Of a stretch of 63,822 bases of DNA, positions 49,126-58,714 are shown piece after piece (within the stretch, counting starts at the first letter, position 1; each line of letters opens with the position of its first letter). Source of the stretch: Acidobacteriota bacterium (GTDB lineage: Bacteria; Acidobacteriota; Vicinamibacteria; Marinacidobacterales; Marinacidobacteraceae). Made by a program: the position numbers and the translations under genes. Where the stretch lies: positions 1 to 63,822 of the forward strand of contig JAJEAO010000093.1 of NCBI GenBank assembly GCA_022822745.1, given 5' to 3'. The notes below the pieces were generated by a model that searched no databases, was not told the DNA's origin, and saw only the letters and a program-made list of their open reading frames with translations.

Positions 49126-49764
49126 TCACTTGGTGAACAGGAAGCCGAACACGGCGATCAGGATCGTGACGAGCCCGCCCAGCGCGCCCCACACGAGACG
49201 GAACTGCACGCGGAGCATGTCCCGGAGGGCGTCGAAACTGGCCTCGAAGAGTTCGCGGAGCGCCCGGACCTCGGCCTCGAGCGCCGAGAGTCGGGCATCG
49301 AGGCTGGCGAGCATTCGACCATGTTCCGCGAGGATCCTGGTGTGATCGGTCAGGATCCGGGTGTGCTCGTCGAGTTTCCGGCTGTGCTCCTCCAGGATCC
49401 GGCTGTGCTCGTCGAGGATCCGGGTGTGCTCGTCGAGGATCCGGCTGTGCTCCTCCAGGATCCGATCATGCTCCCGCAGCTTCTCCTGGATCCCGACGAA
49501 CATCGGCTCGATCTGCGCGGTCACGCTGGCGGAAATCATGGAAGCGGTCTCGTCCGTCGCAGTATAGGCAACCACCGCGTCCGCCCCGGCGTTCACGAGC
49601 GCCCGGAAGAGCGCCCCTCCGGGGGGAGCGCTCCGCTCGGTCCAATCGGGCGATCCGGTCCGCTTCGGCTTCGGGGTGGGCCCGGCGGGCGCAGTCGCCG
49701 GCGGCGGGGATTCGGCTGCGGGATCGGCCAACGGCCTCGTCTCTTGCGTCTCGGTGTTCGACAT
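49126..49764 (-). CDS. Heptad-repeat coiled-coil protein with C-terminal membrane anchor
   Basis: A 212-residue protein. An N-terminal Pro/Ala/Thr-rich segment (1-45) and a short helical region are followed by about eight near-perfect 7-residue units of the form R-I-L-(E/D)-E-H-(S/T) (residues 99-152). A second coiled coil (ASLDARLSALEAEVRALREL) and a C-terminal membrane helix (GALGGLVTILIAVFGFLFTK) follow. It resembles tail-anchored coiled-coil proteins. No enzyme motif is present. AAGGGAG precedes the ATG at 49764. It lies upstream of ccmE on the same strand, with a 75-nt gap. Confidence 0.82.
   Translation of the reverse strand: MSNTETQETRPLADPAAESPPPATAPAGPTPKPKRTGSPDWTERSAPPGGALFRALVNAGADAVVAYTATDETASMISASVTAQIEPMFVGIQEKLREHDRILEEHSRILDEHTRILDEHSRILEEHSRKLDEHTRILTDHTRILAEHGRMLASLDARLSALEAEVRALRELFEASFDALRDMLRVQFRLVWGALGGLVTILIAVFGFLFTK
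49309..49470 (-). repeat. 21-bp coding tandem repeat (about 8 units)
   Basis: Successive 21-bp units encode the RILEEHS-type heptads of the coiled-coil protein. The DNA units (GATCCGG...TGCTCGTCGAG on the plus strand) are close enough in sequence for slippage to change copy number by whole heptads. Confidence 0.85.
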
Positions 49765-49925
49765 GGGCTCCCTTCGCGGACAGGGGTTGCGCAATTGATC
49801 TGCACCAACGGGATCGGACGGTGCTTCGTCCCGTTTTCCCCGGCGTTGTCGAAAACTCCGGCGCTCACGGACGGCGCCAGCGGAACTCCGGCGCCACTGG
49901 GGACGCCGACGGCGAGCGTCTCCGG

Positions 49926-49931
49926 TACACT
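49926..49931 (+). promoter_or_regulatory. Candidate -10 element (TACACT) of DUF5916 paralog 3
   Basis: GGTACACT lies 56 nt before the GTG at 49988, which has its own AGGAGG ribosome-binding site. A related GGTAAACT at 52647-52654 precedes paralog 4. The two tandem genes may therefore each have a promoter. Confidence 0.35.
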
Positions 49932-49987
49932 CGGATCCGAACTTCGGTTTTCCCGTCTGAGGATCGGTGGCCTGTCGAGGAGGAGTC

Positions 49988-52399
49988 GTGCTGGATTTCT
50001 CGCGTGAAGCGCTCCGGCGCATCGCAGGCATCCCCGCACTCGTGCTCGGTCTCCTGCTCGGTGGCGTCGCCACGGGATCCGGCGGCCCGGCGCGCGCCTC
50101 GGAGGGGTTCCGCGAGGACCGCCGCACGGCGCAGTCCCCCCACGGCATGGGAAGAAGGGCTCCGGAGCAGGACTCTGGCGGCGTCGCGGACCCGAGGCAG
50201 GGGTCTGTCGCCCCGGCCATGGCGAGCCGCATCCTGGGTCCCCCGGCGCCGGCGACGGACGAAGCCGTGAACCGGAGCGCGGAGGGGGTGACGCTGCGGG
50301 CGTTCCGGCTGGACCAGCCGCTCGAGGTGGATGGACTCCTCGACGATCCGGTGTACGACCACATCCCGGCCGCCGAGGGGTTCACCCAGCAGGAGCCGAA
50401 CGAAGGCCAGCCGCCCTCGGAAGCAACCCGGGTCTGGGTGTTCTACGACGAGGACAGCCTCTACGTGAGCGCGGAACTCGAGGAAGCGCAGCCGGACCGG
50501 ATCATGGCGAACGAGATGCGCCGGGACCAGCGGAACATCGACTGGGGGGACAGCTTCTCCGTCGTGCTCGACACGTTCTACGACCGCCGGAACGGTTTCC
50601 TGTTTCACACGAACGTGCTGGGCGCCCTCTACGACGCCCAGGTGACCGACGAGCGGAACACGAACAGCGACTGGAACACGGTCTGGTGGGTGGAGGCGAG
50701 TCGTCTCGAGGATCGGTGGACCGTGGAGATCCGGATCCCGTTCCGGTCGCTTCGATACGAAGCGGGTGGACCGCAGCTCTGGGGGATCAACTTCCGTCGC
50801 CGCATCAAGCACCGGAACGAGCAGGTCTTCTTCACTCCGACCCCGCAGGCTCTCGGCCGGGACGGGCTGCTGCGTCTTTCCAACGCGGCGTCCCTTGTCG
50901 GCGTGGAGGCGCCTCCGGGCTCGCGGCGCATGGAGCTGAAGCCCTACGCCATCGGCTCGCAGAGCCACGTTCCCCTGAATGACGTGAACAACGAGTGGTC
51001 GGGTGACTTCGGCGCCGACTTCAAGTTCGGCGTGACCGAGGGGCTCACGGCGGATGTCACCTGGAACACGGATTTCGCCCAGGTCGAGGACGACGAGACC
51101 CAGGTCAACCTGAGCCGATTCAGCCTGTTCTTCCCCGAGAAGCGCGAGTTCTTCCTCGAAGGACAGGGCGTTTTCGATTTCGGCGGGAGGGAGACCCGTT
51201 TCTTCGGAGGCCCCACCGATGTGCCGATCCCGTTCTTCAGCCGCACGATCGGGATCGCCGACGGGCAGGCGGTGCCGATCGTCGGGGGCGCCCGCCTCCA
51301 CGGCCGCGCCGGCGCCTGGCAGATGGGGATGATGAACATCCAGAGCGGCGAGGTTCCCGGCCTCGACGTGGAGACCACGAACTACAGCGCGTTCCGGATG
51401 AAGCGGGACATCTTCTCCCGCTCCAACATCGGCGTGATCGCGACCCACCGGAACCGGACCGCGGGTGGCGACGGGTCGAACTCGCTCTACGGCGTGGACG
51501 GCGTGTTCAACCCCACCGCGCACGTCAACATCAACACGTTCTACATGGCGACGGACGATCCGGGGGTCGAACTCGGGCACAGGGCCGCCAGCTACATGGG
51601 ACAGTTCCGCTACGACACGGACCTGATCGACGTCACCGCCGAACGGCTCTATCTCGGCGAGGACTTCAACCCCGGGATGGGTTTCCTCCGGCGGCGCGAC
51701 TTCACCAAGAACGGCGCCTCGTTCCAGTTCGCTCCGCGCCCCCGAAGCATCGAACGGATCCGGCAGTTCGAATTCAAGGTGGAGGCGAACAACTACGACC
51801 GCCCCGACGGCGAGATGGAGACCCGGGAGATCCGGTTCGACGCGCGGGCCGTGCTCGAGAGCAGCGACCGGCTCATGTTCGATCACACGCTCACCGAGGA
51901 GCGGCTTCTCGACGGGTTCGGGCTCTCCGACGATGTGGACGTCCCCGCCGGGGAATACCGCTTCTCGCGCACCGGCGTCCGGATCCGGATGGGATCGCAT
52001 CGCCGCCTCTCCGGCTTTCTCCGTTTCGAGTGGGGCGACTTCTTCGGCGGCGACCGGCAGGAAGTCAGCTACCGGGGGCGCGCCGAGCTGAACGAGTCCT
52101 TCTCGCTCGAGCCGGACATCAGCTTCAACTGGATCGAGGTGCCCGCCGGAGACCTGACCGCGCAGGTGAGCCGGCTCCGCGCGACCTACACGATCTCTCC
52201 CCGGAGCTTCCTCGGAGCGCTGGTCCAGTACAACTCGGCGGCGCAGCTCTTCTCGGCGAATGTCCGATACCGCTGGGAGTACTCGCCCGGGAGCGATCTG
52301 TTCGTGGTGTTCAGCACGAACCGGGACGAGACCGACGGCCTCTCCGGGCTCTCCGACCGGACTCTGGTGGTGAAGCTCACCCGGCTGTTCCGCTTCTGA
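49988..52399 (+). CDS. DUF5916 outer-membrane protein, paralog 3
   Basis: An 803-residue secreted protein with a signal peptide (ALVLGLLLGGVATGS), a low-complexity linker, a carbohydrate-binding-like domain (VDGLLDDPVYDHIPAAEGF) and the DUF5916 barrel (WNTDFAQVEDDETQVNLSRF, FFPEKREFFLEGQGVFDFGG). The C-terminus LVVKLTRLFRF ends in Phe after alternating hydrophobic residues, as in beta-signals read by the BAM machinery. GTG 49988 is chosen because AGGAGG lies just upstream. It is highly similar along its whole length to paralog 4, which follows in the same orientation after 296 nt. Confidence 0.88.
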   Translation: MLDFSREALRRIAGIPALVLGLLLGGVATGSGGPARASEGFREDRRTAQSPHGMGRRAPEQDSGGVADPRQGSVAPAMASRILGPPAPATDEAVNRSAEGVTLRAFRLDQPLEVDGLLDDPVYDHIPAAEGFTQQEPNEGQPPSEATRVWVFYDEDSLYVSAELEEAQPDRIMANEMRRDQRNIDWGDSFSVVLDTFYDRRNGFLFHTNVLGALYDAQVTDERNTNSDWNTVWWVEASRLEDRWTVEIRIPFRSLRYEAGGPQLWGINFRRRIKHRNEQVFFTPTPQALGRDGLLRLSNAASLVGVEAPPGSRRMELKPYAIGSQSHVPLNDVNNEWSGDFGADFKFGVTEGLTADVTWNTDFAQVEDDETQVNLSRFSLFFPEKREFFLEGQGVFDFGGRETRFFGGPTDVPIPFFSRTIGIADGQAVPIVGGARLHGRAGAWQMGMMNIQSGEVPGLDVETTNYSAFRMKRDIFSRSNIGVIATHRNRTAGGDGSNSLYGVDGVFNPTAHVNINTFYMATDDPGVELGHRAASYMGQFRYDTDLIDVTAERLYLGEDFNPGMGFLRRRDFTKNGASFQFAPRPRSIERIRQFEFKVEANNYDRPDGEMETREIRFDARAVLESSDRLMFDHTLTEERLLDGFGLSDDVDVPAGEYRFSRTGVRIRMGSHRRLSGFLRFEWGDFFGGDRQEVSYRGRAELNESFSLEPDISFNWIEVPAGDLTAQVSRLRATYTISPRSFLGALVQYNSAAQLFSANVRYRWEYSPGSDLFVVFSTNRDETDGLSGLSDRTLVVKLTRLFRF

Positions 52400-52429
52400 C
52401 GGCGAGCCTCCCGGCTCCGCGCCGTGCCC

Positions 52430-52604
52430 CCCTACCGGGACCGGTGGAGAGCGGCGATCCATACCAGCGGCGCCGCACTCTGCCGGCGCGCCGGGCCGGT
52501 TCTCGCGGTAGCGGCCCTGCCCGGCACGCATGAGCTGGCGACGCCGAGGAGCAACGCGAATTGCCGCTCCGGAGAAACCCTACCGGGAGAACCGGGGGCT
52601 CCAC
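52430..52604. repeat. Dispersed repeat cluster, copy D
   Basis: The part 52558-52604 matches 34001-34050 and, inverted, 14440-14489. The homology with the 14.5-kb copy continues upstream to about 52511. A further partial copy (CCCTACCGGGACCGG, then GATCCATACC) lies at 52430-52463. The element occupies most of the 296-nt gap between DUF5916 paralogs 3 and 4. Confidence 0.75.
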
Positions 52605-52695
52605 AGGAAGAGCGGCGCTCCCAGCGGCGCTGCCGTGGATCCTTCGGGTAAACTGGTGGATGGTCTCGGATTCAAGCGTGGGGAGGTTTGTTGTC

Positions 52696-55158
52696 TTGAT
52701 TCATTCCCGGTCGTTCCCTTCCATCGTCGCGCGGGGCGCCGCCGCTGCTGCGCTGGGTCTCGCGCTGGCGGGTCCTGCCTCGGCCGAAAACGGTTCCGGG
52801 CCCGGCTCCGAGGCTCCGGATCGCCGGCTCCCGGATCTCAGGCTCCCGGATCTCAGGCTCCCGGACGTGAAGGCGCAGGATCTCTCGATGGAAATCGCAT
52901 CCGACGAGCCGGATCGGGGCGCCGGGACGCTGGCGGCCGACCAGCAGGCGGCCTCCGCCCCGACCCTTTCGGGAGGTCGCTCCGCAACGGCTCCACCCGT
53001 CCCGGCGGCGGGGGAAGCGGTCCGCCGCGACGCCGGCGGCCAGGTGACCCTTCGCGCCTTCCGCCTCGCCGAGCCCCTGACGGTGGACGGGGTGCTCGAC
53101 GATCCGGCCTATGACCAGGCGCCCTCCGCCAGCGGCTTCCTCCAGCAGGAACCGCTCGAGGGCGCGCCCGCCTCCGAGGAGACGCGGGTGTGGGTCTTCT
53201 ACGACGCCGACAGCCTCTACATCGCCGCCGACCTGGAGCAGGATCCCGAGTCCCTGATGGCTGCCGAAATGCGCCGCGACCACCGGAACATCGGCTGGAG
53301 CGACAGCCTGCTGGTCGTCCTGGACACATTCCACGACGGGCGGAACGGCTTCCTGTTCCACACGAACGCGCTGGGAGCTCTCTACGATGCCCAGGTCACC
53401 GACGAGCGGAACACGAACAGCGACTGGAACACCGTGTGGTGGTCCGAGGGTCGCGTCGTCGAGGGCGGCTGGACCGTCGAAATGCGGATCCCGTTCCGCT
53501 CGCTGCGCTACGCGGCCGGCGGCCCGCAGCTCTGGGGAATCAACTTCCAGAGGAACATCAAGCACAAGAACGAGAAGGTCTTCTTCACGCCGACTCCCCA
53601 GGCCTACAACCGGGACGGCCTGATCCGGCTCTCCAACGCGGCGACGCTCGTGGGGCTCGATGCCCCGGCGGGGTCGCGGCGCATGGAGTTCAAGCCCTAC
53701 GCCATCGGCTCCCAGGTGAACGCTCCCCTGAGCGACCGGTTCGAGGAGTGGTCCGGCGATGTGGGCGGCGACTTCAAGTTCGGCGTCACCGACGGCCTGA
53801 CCGCCGACGTCACCTGGAACACGGACTTCGCGCAGGTCGAGGACGACGAGACCCAGGTCAACCTGAGCCGGTTCAGCCTCTTCTTTCCGGAGAAGCGCGA
53901 GTTCTTCCTCGAAGGCCAGGGCGTCTTCGACTTCGGCGGCCGCCAGACCCGGGCGTTCGGGGGCGGCGGCCCGTCAGACGCCCCGATCCCGTTCTTCAGC
54001 CGCAGCATCGGGATCTCCGGAGGCAGCGCGGTTCCGATCCTCGGCGGGGCCCGGCTCCACGGGCGCGCCGGCGGCTGGCAGATGGGGCTCATGAACATCC
54101 AGACCAGCGATGTGCCCGGCCTCGATGTGGAGTCCACGAACTTCAGCGCGGTGCGGGTCAAGCGGGATGTCTTCGCCCGGTCCAACATCGGCGTCATCGC
54201 GACCCATCGGAACATCAACGTGGACGGAACCGGCGCCAACTCGCTCTACGGGATGGACGGGAACTTCAACCCCACCGAGCACATCCGGGTGAACACGTTC
54301 TACATGGCGACCAGCGAGCCCGGCGTCGAGACCGGACATCGGGCCGCGAGCGCCATGGGGCAGTTCCGCTACGACACGGACCTGATCGACGTGACGGCGG
54401 AGCGTCTCTACCTGGGCGAGGATTTCAACCCGGGGATGGGCTTCATCCGGCGCCGCGACTTCACCAAGAACGCGGGCAGCTTCCAGTTCTCGCCGCGCCC
54501 GCGGGGCATCCGGCAGATCCGGCAGTTCGAGTTCAAGGTGGACGGCAGGAACTACCAGCGCCCGGACGGGGAGCTGGAGACGCGGGAGTACAGCTTCGAG
54601 GCGAGGGCCATCCTCGAGAGCAGTGACCGGCTGGTCATGGACCACACCCGGACCGAGGAGCATCTCCTCGACGGGTTCAACCTCTCCAGCGACGTGGCGG
54701 TGCCCGCCGGCAGCTACCACTTCAACCGGACCGGGCTGCGGCTCTGGCTCGGAACCCACCGCGCCGTATCCGGGTATCTCCGTTACGAGTTCGGCGATTT
54801 CTTCGGGGGGGCTCGGCGGGAGTTCAGCTACTGGGGTCGGGCGGAAGTGAACCGGCGTTTCTCCATGGAGCCCAACATCAGCCTGAACTGGATCACCGTG
54901 CCCGAGGGCGAGGTCCGCGCCCAGGTGAGCCGGCTGCGCGCCACCTACACCGTCTCGCCCCGCAGCTTCGTGGGCGCGCTGGTTCAGTACAACTCGGCGG
55001 CCCAACTCGTCTCGGCCAACCTGCGCTACCGCTGGGAGTATTCCCCCGGCAGCGACCTGTTCGTCGTCTTCAGCACGAATCGGGACGGGGACGACGGCCT
55101 GTCCGGGCTCACGGACCGGTCGCTGGTGGTCAAATTCACCCGCCTCTTCCGGTTCTGA
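52696..55158 (+). CDS. DUF5916 outer-membrane protein, paralog 4
   Basis: An 820-residue secreted protein, a tandem duplicate of paralog 3, with the same domains (VDGVLDDPAYDQAPSASGF, then WNTDFAQVEDDETQVNLSRF and FFPEKREFFLEGQGVFDFGG) and a C-terminal LVVKFTRLFRF. Long blocks such as NTNSDWNTVWW and GLTADVTWNTDFAQVE are identical. The linker after the signal peptide contains three RLPDL-type units from a 15-bp tandem repeat (52826-52870). I choose TTG 52696 because GGGGAGG lies 9-10 nt upstream and the signal peptide starts there. ATG 52660, just downstream of a TAAACT box, would add 12 residues and is possible. Confidence 0.87.
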   Translation: MIHSRSFPSIVARGAAAAALGLALAGPASAENGSGPGSEAPDRRLPDLRLPDLRLPDVKAQDLSMEIASDEPDRGAGTLAADQQAASAPTLSGGRSATAPPVPAAGEAVRRDAGGQVTLRAFRLAEPLTVDGVLDDPAYDQAPSASGFLQQEPLEGAPASEETRVWVFYDADSLYIAADLEQDPESLMAAEMRRDHRNIGWSDSLLVVLDTFHDGRNGFLFHTNALGALYDAQVTDERNTNSDWNTVWWSEGRVVEGGWTVEMRIPFRSLRYAAGGPQLWGINFQRNIKHKNEKVFFTPTPQAYNRDGLIRLSNAATLVGLDAPAGSRRMEFKPYAIGSQVNAPLSDRFEEWSGDVGGDFKFGVTDGLTADVTWNTDFAQVEDDETQVNLSRFSLFFPEKREFFLEGQGVFDFGGRQTRAFGGGGPSDAPIPFFSRSIGISGGSAVPILGGARLHGRAGGWQMGLMNIQTSDVPGLDVESTNFSAVRVKRDVFARSNIGVIATHRNINVDGTGANSLYGMDGNFNPTEHIRVNTFYMATSEPGVETGHRAASAMGQFRYDTDLIDVTAERLYLGEDFNPGMGFIRRRDFTKNAGSFQFSPRPRGIRQIRQFEFKVDGRNYQRPDGELETREYSFEARAILESSDRLVMDHTRTEEHLLDGFNLSSDVAVPAGSYHFNRTGLRLWLGTHRAVSGYLRYEFGDFFGGARREFSYWGRAEVNRRFSMEPNISLNWITVPEGEVRAQVSRLRATYTVSPRSFVGALVQYNSAAQLVSANLRYRWEYSPGSDLFVVFSTNRDGDDGLSGLTDRSLVVKFTRLFRF
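52826..52870 (+). repeat. Three 15-bp tandem repeats in paralog 4 linker
   Basis: Units GGCTCCCGGATCTCA at 52826-52840 and 52841-52855 are identical, and 52856-52870 is a diverged third. They encode RLPDL-type pentapeptides between the signal peptide and the first domain, a region absent from paralog 3. Confidence 0.85.
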
Positions 55159-55170
55159 CGACTCGCCAGC

Positions 55171-55217
55171 GCCGCTCTGGAGAACCCCTGCCGGGAGAGA
55201 ACCGGGGCGCTCCATAG
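55171..55217. repeat. Dispersed repeat, copy E
   Basis: GCCGCTCTGGAGAACCCCTG through GGCGCTCCATAG resembles copies C and D and carries the GCGCTCCATAG end signature. It lies 12 nt after the stop of paralog 4, in the same orientation as copy D behind paralog 3. The 162-nt gap holds a further short match (GAGAGCGGCGGTCCAT). Confidence 0.7.
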
Positions 55218-55320
55218 GGAGAGCGGCGGTCCATGGCGGCCGGAGCCACATCAAGCGCGGACGTCATCCGCGACTGTGATGGCCCCGGCCGTCCGGTGTG
55301 ATTGACTTGCGCGACGGACG

Positions 55321-56169
55321 ATGAGTACTCGGCGCCTCCGGACCCTGCGCGCGCTTGTCGGGTTCGCGCTGCTGGCGCTCGTCGTCGTCTCCGTGGCGGC
55401 GCTGCTGCGAACCGAGGGACGAGCTCCTGAGGACCATGGATTGGCTGCGGCCGACGCTGGTGGAGAGGATCCCGCGCCGCAGATCAACGCTCCCCGGATC
55501 ACGTTCACGAGGACCGCCCCGACTCTTGACGTGGACGAGAGCGCAGTCGGTCGGCTTGTCGAAGCCGCGCGGCGCGGTCGAAGCGACGAGGTTCGCAGCC
55601 TCCTGGGCGAGGGCCTCTCTCCCCTGGCGGCCGACATCAACGGTGACATGCCGCTTCACCAGGCCGCGCGGGCCGGATCCCGGGAGGCGCTCGAGGCTCT
55701 GTTGGCCGCCGGCGCCGATCCCGATGTCCCGGACGGGCGCGGCTGGTATCCGCTCTCGTACGCGATCCTCGCCGGCTCCCTCGCTTGCACCGAGCGCCTC
55801 CTCGCCGCCGGCGCCGAGATCAGGGCCCAGGCGTCGGGCGCCTCGCCGCTCGGCCCCCTCATCTCCGGGTGGCTGGCGGCGGAGGCGGGCATCCCGGATG
55901 CCCCCGCCAGGCGGGTCAGCGAGCGCGTCGAAGTCGCCCGGGTGATCCTGGAAGCGGGCGGAACCTCTGCCGCCGCGGATGTTCTTCGGAGCGCGATCAC
56001 CCAGATGAAGAGCGAAGAGCCCGTCGCGGTTCTCCTCGAACACGGAGCGCGACTCGACACATCCACCGGCTTCGGAGCCGCGCTGATGCGTCTCAGGGGC
56101 CCGATCGGCGACCGGCTGCGGGCGGCTGCCGACCAGGACGCTCGCTCGCCGAACAGCCGGAAGGAATGA
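55321..56169 (+). CDS. Membrane-anchored ankyrin-repeat protein
   Basis: A 282-residue protein with an N-terminal membrane helix (ALVGFALLALVVVSVAALL) or uncleaved signal, a 45-residue linker and ankyrin repeats from about residue 75. The best units are GDMPLHQAARAGSREALEAL followed by LLAAGADPDVPDGRGWYPLS, then AILAGSLACTERLLAAGAEI. Further degenerate units follow, such as VAVLLEHGARLDTSTGFG. It probably binds another protein on the outer face of the membrane. Genes on either side are on the same strand but separated by 71-162 nt. No function can be assigned. Confidence 0.82.
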   Translation: MSTRRLRTLRALVGFALLALVVVSVAALLRTEGRAPEDHGLAAADAGGEDPAPQINAPRITFTRTAPTLDVDESAVGRLVEAARRGRSDEVRSLLGEGLSPLAADINGDMPLHQAARAGSREALEALLAAGADPDVPDGRGWYPLSYAILAGSLACTERLLAAGAEIRAQASGASPLGPLISGWLAAEAGIPDAPARRVSERVEVARVILEAGGTSAAADVLRSAITQMKSEEPVAVLLEHGARLDTSTGFGAALMRLRGPIGDRLRAAADQDARSPNSRKE

Positions 56170-56240
56170 GACGCGGGTGACCCCGACAGACTCGCTTTGA
56201 CCGGAGTTCCTCGCTCTCGCGAACGGGGTTCCACACCCGA

Positions 56241-58661
56241 TTGAGACTCGCTTCGATCCGCGGGCGGCTCGCGGTGGCGACCGCGGCGCGATCTCTGCGG
56301 GCGAGCCCCTGGAGCACGGTCGCCACCCTCCTCGTTCTGGCCGGCGCGGTCGGAGCGCACCGGAGCGTCGCGGCGGCCTGGTCGGCGATCCTTCGCCCGG
56401 ACCTCCCCTACCGGGACGCAGAGCAGCTCGTCCAGCTCGAGGTCCGCGGAAGCGCGACCCCTGGGTCCGGCGTCGCCCTCCTCTTCGGGAGTGAAGTCGA
56501 GACTCTGACGCAGGAGGGGCGGTCGTTCGCCTGGGCCGGACATTCGGTTCCGGCGCGGATGGCGCTGCCCGGGCGGATGCTCCGGGTGGAATCCATGGGG
56601 CCCGGCGCGTTCGATGCCCTCGGCGTCCCCCCGGCGGCCGGTCGGCTCCTCCGTTCGGAAGACCACCCGGGGAGCGGACCCGGCCAGGGCCCCGGTGCTC
56701 CCGCGGTTGCCGCTCCCGTCATCGTGCTCTCACACCAGGTGGCGGTGGCCACCGCCGGCGACCCTCGAGCGGCCGTCGGGACCGAGGTCGAGCTCGATGG
56801 ACGAAACGTCCGGGTGGTCGGCGTCATGCCGGAGGGGTTCTTCTTTCCCTACCCGCAGACCGAGGCGTGGCTGCCCGCTCCGGAGGCTCGCGCCGCGCGA
56901 AGTTCCGGTTCCCGGGTGGCGGCGCCCACGTTCGCGCGCCTGCGGCCTGGCGTCATTCCCGCGGTCGCGGCGGCCGAAGCCACCGCCCTGCTGCGGGCGT
57001 CGGAATGGCGTCCTGAGAACCAGCGCGTGGTCGCGACTCCGGTGGCGGAGGCCCTGACGCGCCCGGTGCGTCCCACGCTGGACGTTCTTCACGCCGGGGC
57101 CCTCCTTCTGGTCCTCGCCGCCGGGGCGAGCGTTGCGGCCCTTCGGCTCTCGCGCGCCGAATCCGAGCGGCGGGGCGCGGCCATCCGCCGATGTCTGGGC
57201 GCTTCGGCGGGCGACGAATGGGCGGTCGCCGGCGCGCGCGTCGCGCTCCTCGCCGGGTCCGTGGGGGGCGCTTCCTGGCTTCTCTCCCACGGGCTTCTCC
57301 CGCTCATGGCGCCGTTCGCCCACGGGTTCTCCCTGGCGCCCCGTCCCGGCGCGGGGGGCGGCATCCCGGGCGTGCTTGCAATGCCTCTCGTCGCGGCGAT
57401 CCTGGCCGAGCTGCCGGCGGCGCTGGAGAGCCACCGGGATCATGGCCCCGGCGCGGGCCCGACACGGTGGCGCGGGCGCGGCCTGCTGCTCTTCGCCGGT
57501 GGGGCCGCCACCTCGGTCGTCATCCTGATCGCGACCGCTGCGCTCGGTCTCGGCGCCCGGTCCCTGCTGGACGGCGCGGAGAGCTATCCGAGCGCCGGCC
57601 TCGCCGAAGTCACGGTGGACTTCGAGGGCCGTGACTTCGTGCTGGACCACCGGGAGCGCACCCGCATCCTCGAAGATCTGGTCCGGCGGTTCGAGGCCCG
57701 CCCGGATGTGGTGGGCGCCGCGTGGGCCGACGGGATGCCCGATGATCCGAGCGCCCGTTTCGTCACGGTGACGCCCCGCCACGGCGGACGAGCAGCCCCG
57801 TTCGCCGCCGACGCGACGCTGCGGCTGCGGACGCGCTCGGTGAGTCCGGGCTTCCTGGGGCTCCTCGAGATCCCCGTCCTCGACGGTCGGGGCCTCCTGC
57901 CCGCCGACGACCCGCCCGCGCCCCCGGTCGTCCTCGCCGATCGCCCGGCGTCCCTCGCGGCCTCCGGTTCGGAGAGCGCGCTCGGAGAGCTGGCGCACCT
58001 CGGAGCGAGTCAGCCGCGCATCGTGGGGATGATCCCGCCGATCCCGGTGTTTCCCTCGGGGCGCGCCCACCCCACGATCTACCAGCCGCACGCGACTCCG
58101 CCGCTCATGGCCCCCGATCGGAGCGCCGTGGTCGCTGTCCGATTCCGCGAGACCCCCGACGCGGAAGCGCTCGCGGCGCTCTCCGGGATCGTCTCCGGCG
58201 CCGATCCGTCGCTGCGCGCTCTCCGCGTCGAATCCGTGCGGGGCCGCCGGTTGCGGATCCTGGGGGCGCCGGCCGCTGCGGCCGCCGTGCTCGGCGTCTT
58301 CGCGCTCTGCGGGATCCTGATGGCGGTGGCGGGCGCCGTGGGGCAGGTCAGCGACCACGCCGCGCGCGCCTCGGGGGAACTCGCGATCCGCAAGGCGCTC
58401 GGCGCCCCGAGAGACGAGATCATCTGGGAGAGCGTTCGCCGCGCGGCGGCGGCCGCGGGGATCGCCACCCTCGTCGGAGGGCTCGGCGGGTGGCTCCTCG
58501 CGCGGTTCATCGCCAGCCTCGTGGAGTGGGTGGGGGCCGCCGACCCGTTTCTCTATGTCGGCCCCGCCGCGTTCGTCGCGCTCTGCCTGCTCCTCGCCGG
58601 ACTGATCACCGGATGGCGCGCCTCCCGAGCCGCCCCGTGGCCGCGGCTCCGGACCGAGTAG
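56241..58661 (+). CDS. ADOP-type orphan ABC transporter permease (MacB/FtsX-like)
   Basis: An 806-residue permease with two FtsX-like units. An N-terminal helix (TVATLLVLAGAVGAH) is followed by a periplasmic domain containing GVMPEGFFFPYPQTEAWLP, then three helices, a second cluster (GLLLFAGGAATSVVILIATA), another periplasmic domain and the final ELAIRKALGAPRDEIIWESV segment with closing helices. This is the layout of acidobacterial duplicated orphan permeases, which lack an adjacent ATPase gene. None is found here. A TTG start is used and no ribosome-binding site is obvious. It may move lipids or peptides, or sense the envelope. Confidence 0.87.
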   Translation: MRLASIRGRLAVATAARSLRASPWSTVATLLVLAGAVGAHRSVAAAWSAILRPDLPYRDAEQLVQLEVRGSATPGSGVALLFGSEVETLTQEGRSFAWAGHSVPARMALPGRMLRVESMGPGAFDALGVPPAAGRLLRSEDHPGSGPGQGPGAPAVAAPVIVLSHQVAVATAGDPRAAVGTEVELDGRNVRVVGVMPEGFFFPYPQTEAWLPAPEARAARSSGSRVAAPTFARLRPGVIPAVAAAEATALLRASEWRPENQRVVATPVAEALTRPVRPTLDVLHAGALLLVLAAGASVAALRLSRAESERRGAAIRRCLGASAGDEWAVAGARVALLAGSVGGASWLLSHGLLPLMAPFAHGFSLAPRPGAGGGIPGVLAMPLVAAILAELPAALESHRDHGPGAGPTRWRGRGLLLFAGGAATSVVILIATAALGLGARSLLDGAESYPSAGLAEVTVDFEGRDFVLDHRERTRILEDLVRRFEARPDVVGAAWADGMPDDPSARFVTVTPRHGGRAAPFAADATLRLRTRSVSPGFLGLLEIPVLDGRGLLPADDPPAPPVVLADRPASLAASGSESALGELAHLGASQPRIVGMIPPIPVFPSGRAHPTIYQPHATPPLMAPDRSAVVAVRFRETPDAEALAALSGIVSGADPSLRALRVESVRGRRLRILGAPAAAAAVLGVFALCGILMAVAGAVGQVSDHAARASGELAIRKALGAPRDEIIWESVRRAAAAAGIATLVGGLGGWLLARFIASLVEWVGAADPFLYVGPAAFVALCLLLAGLITGWRASRAAPWPRLRTE

Positions 58662-58714
58662 ATCGGGCGCGCCCGACGAAAGGAACCCCTGCTTGGCGTA
58701 GAGTCCCCGCGACG

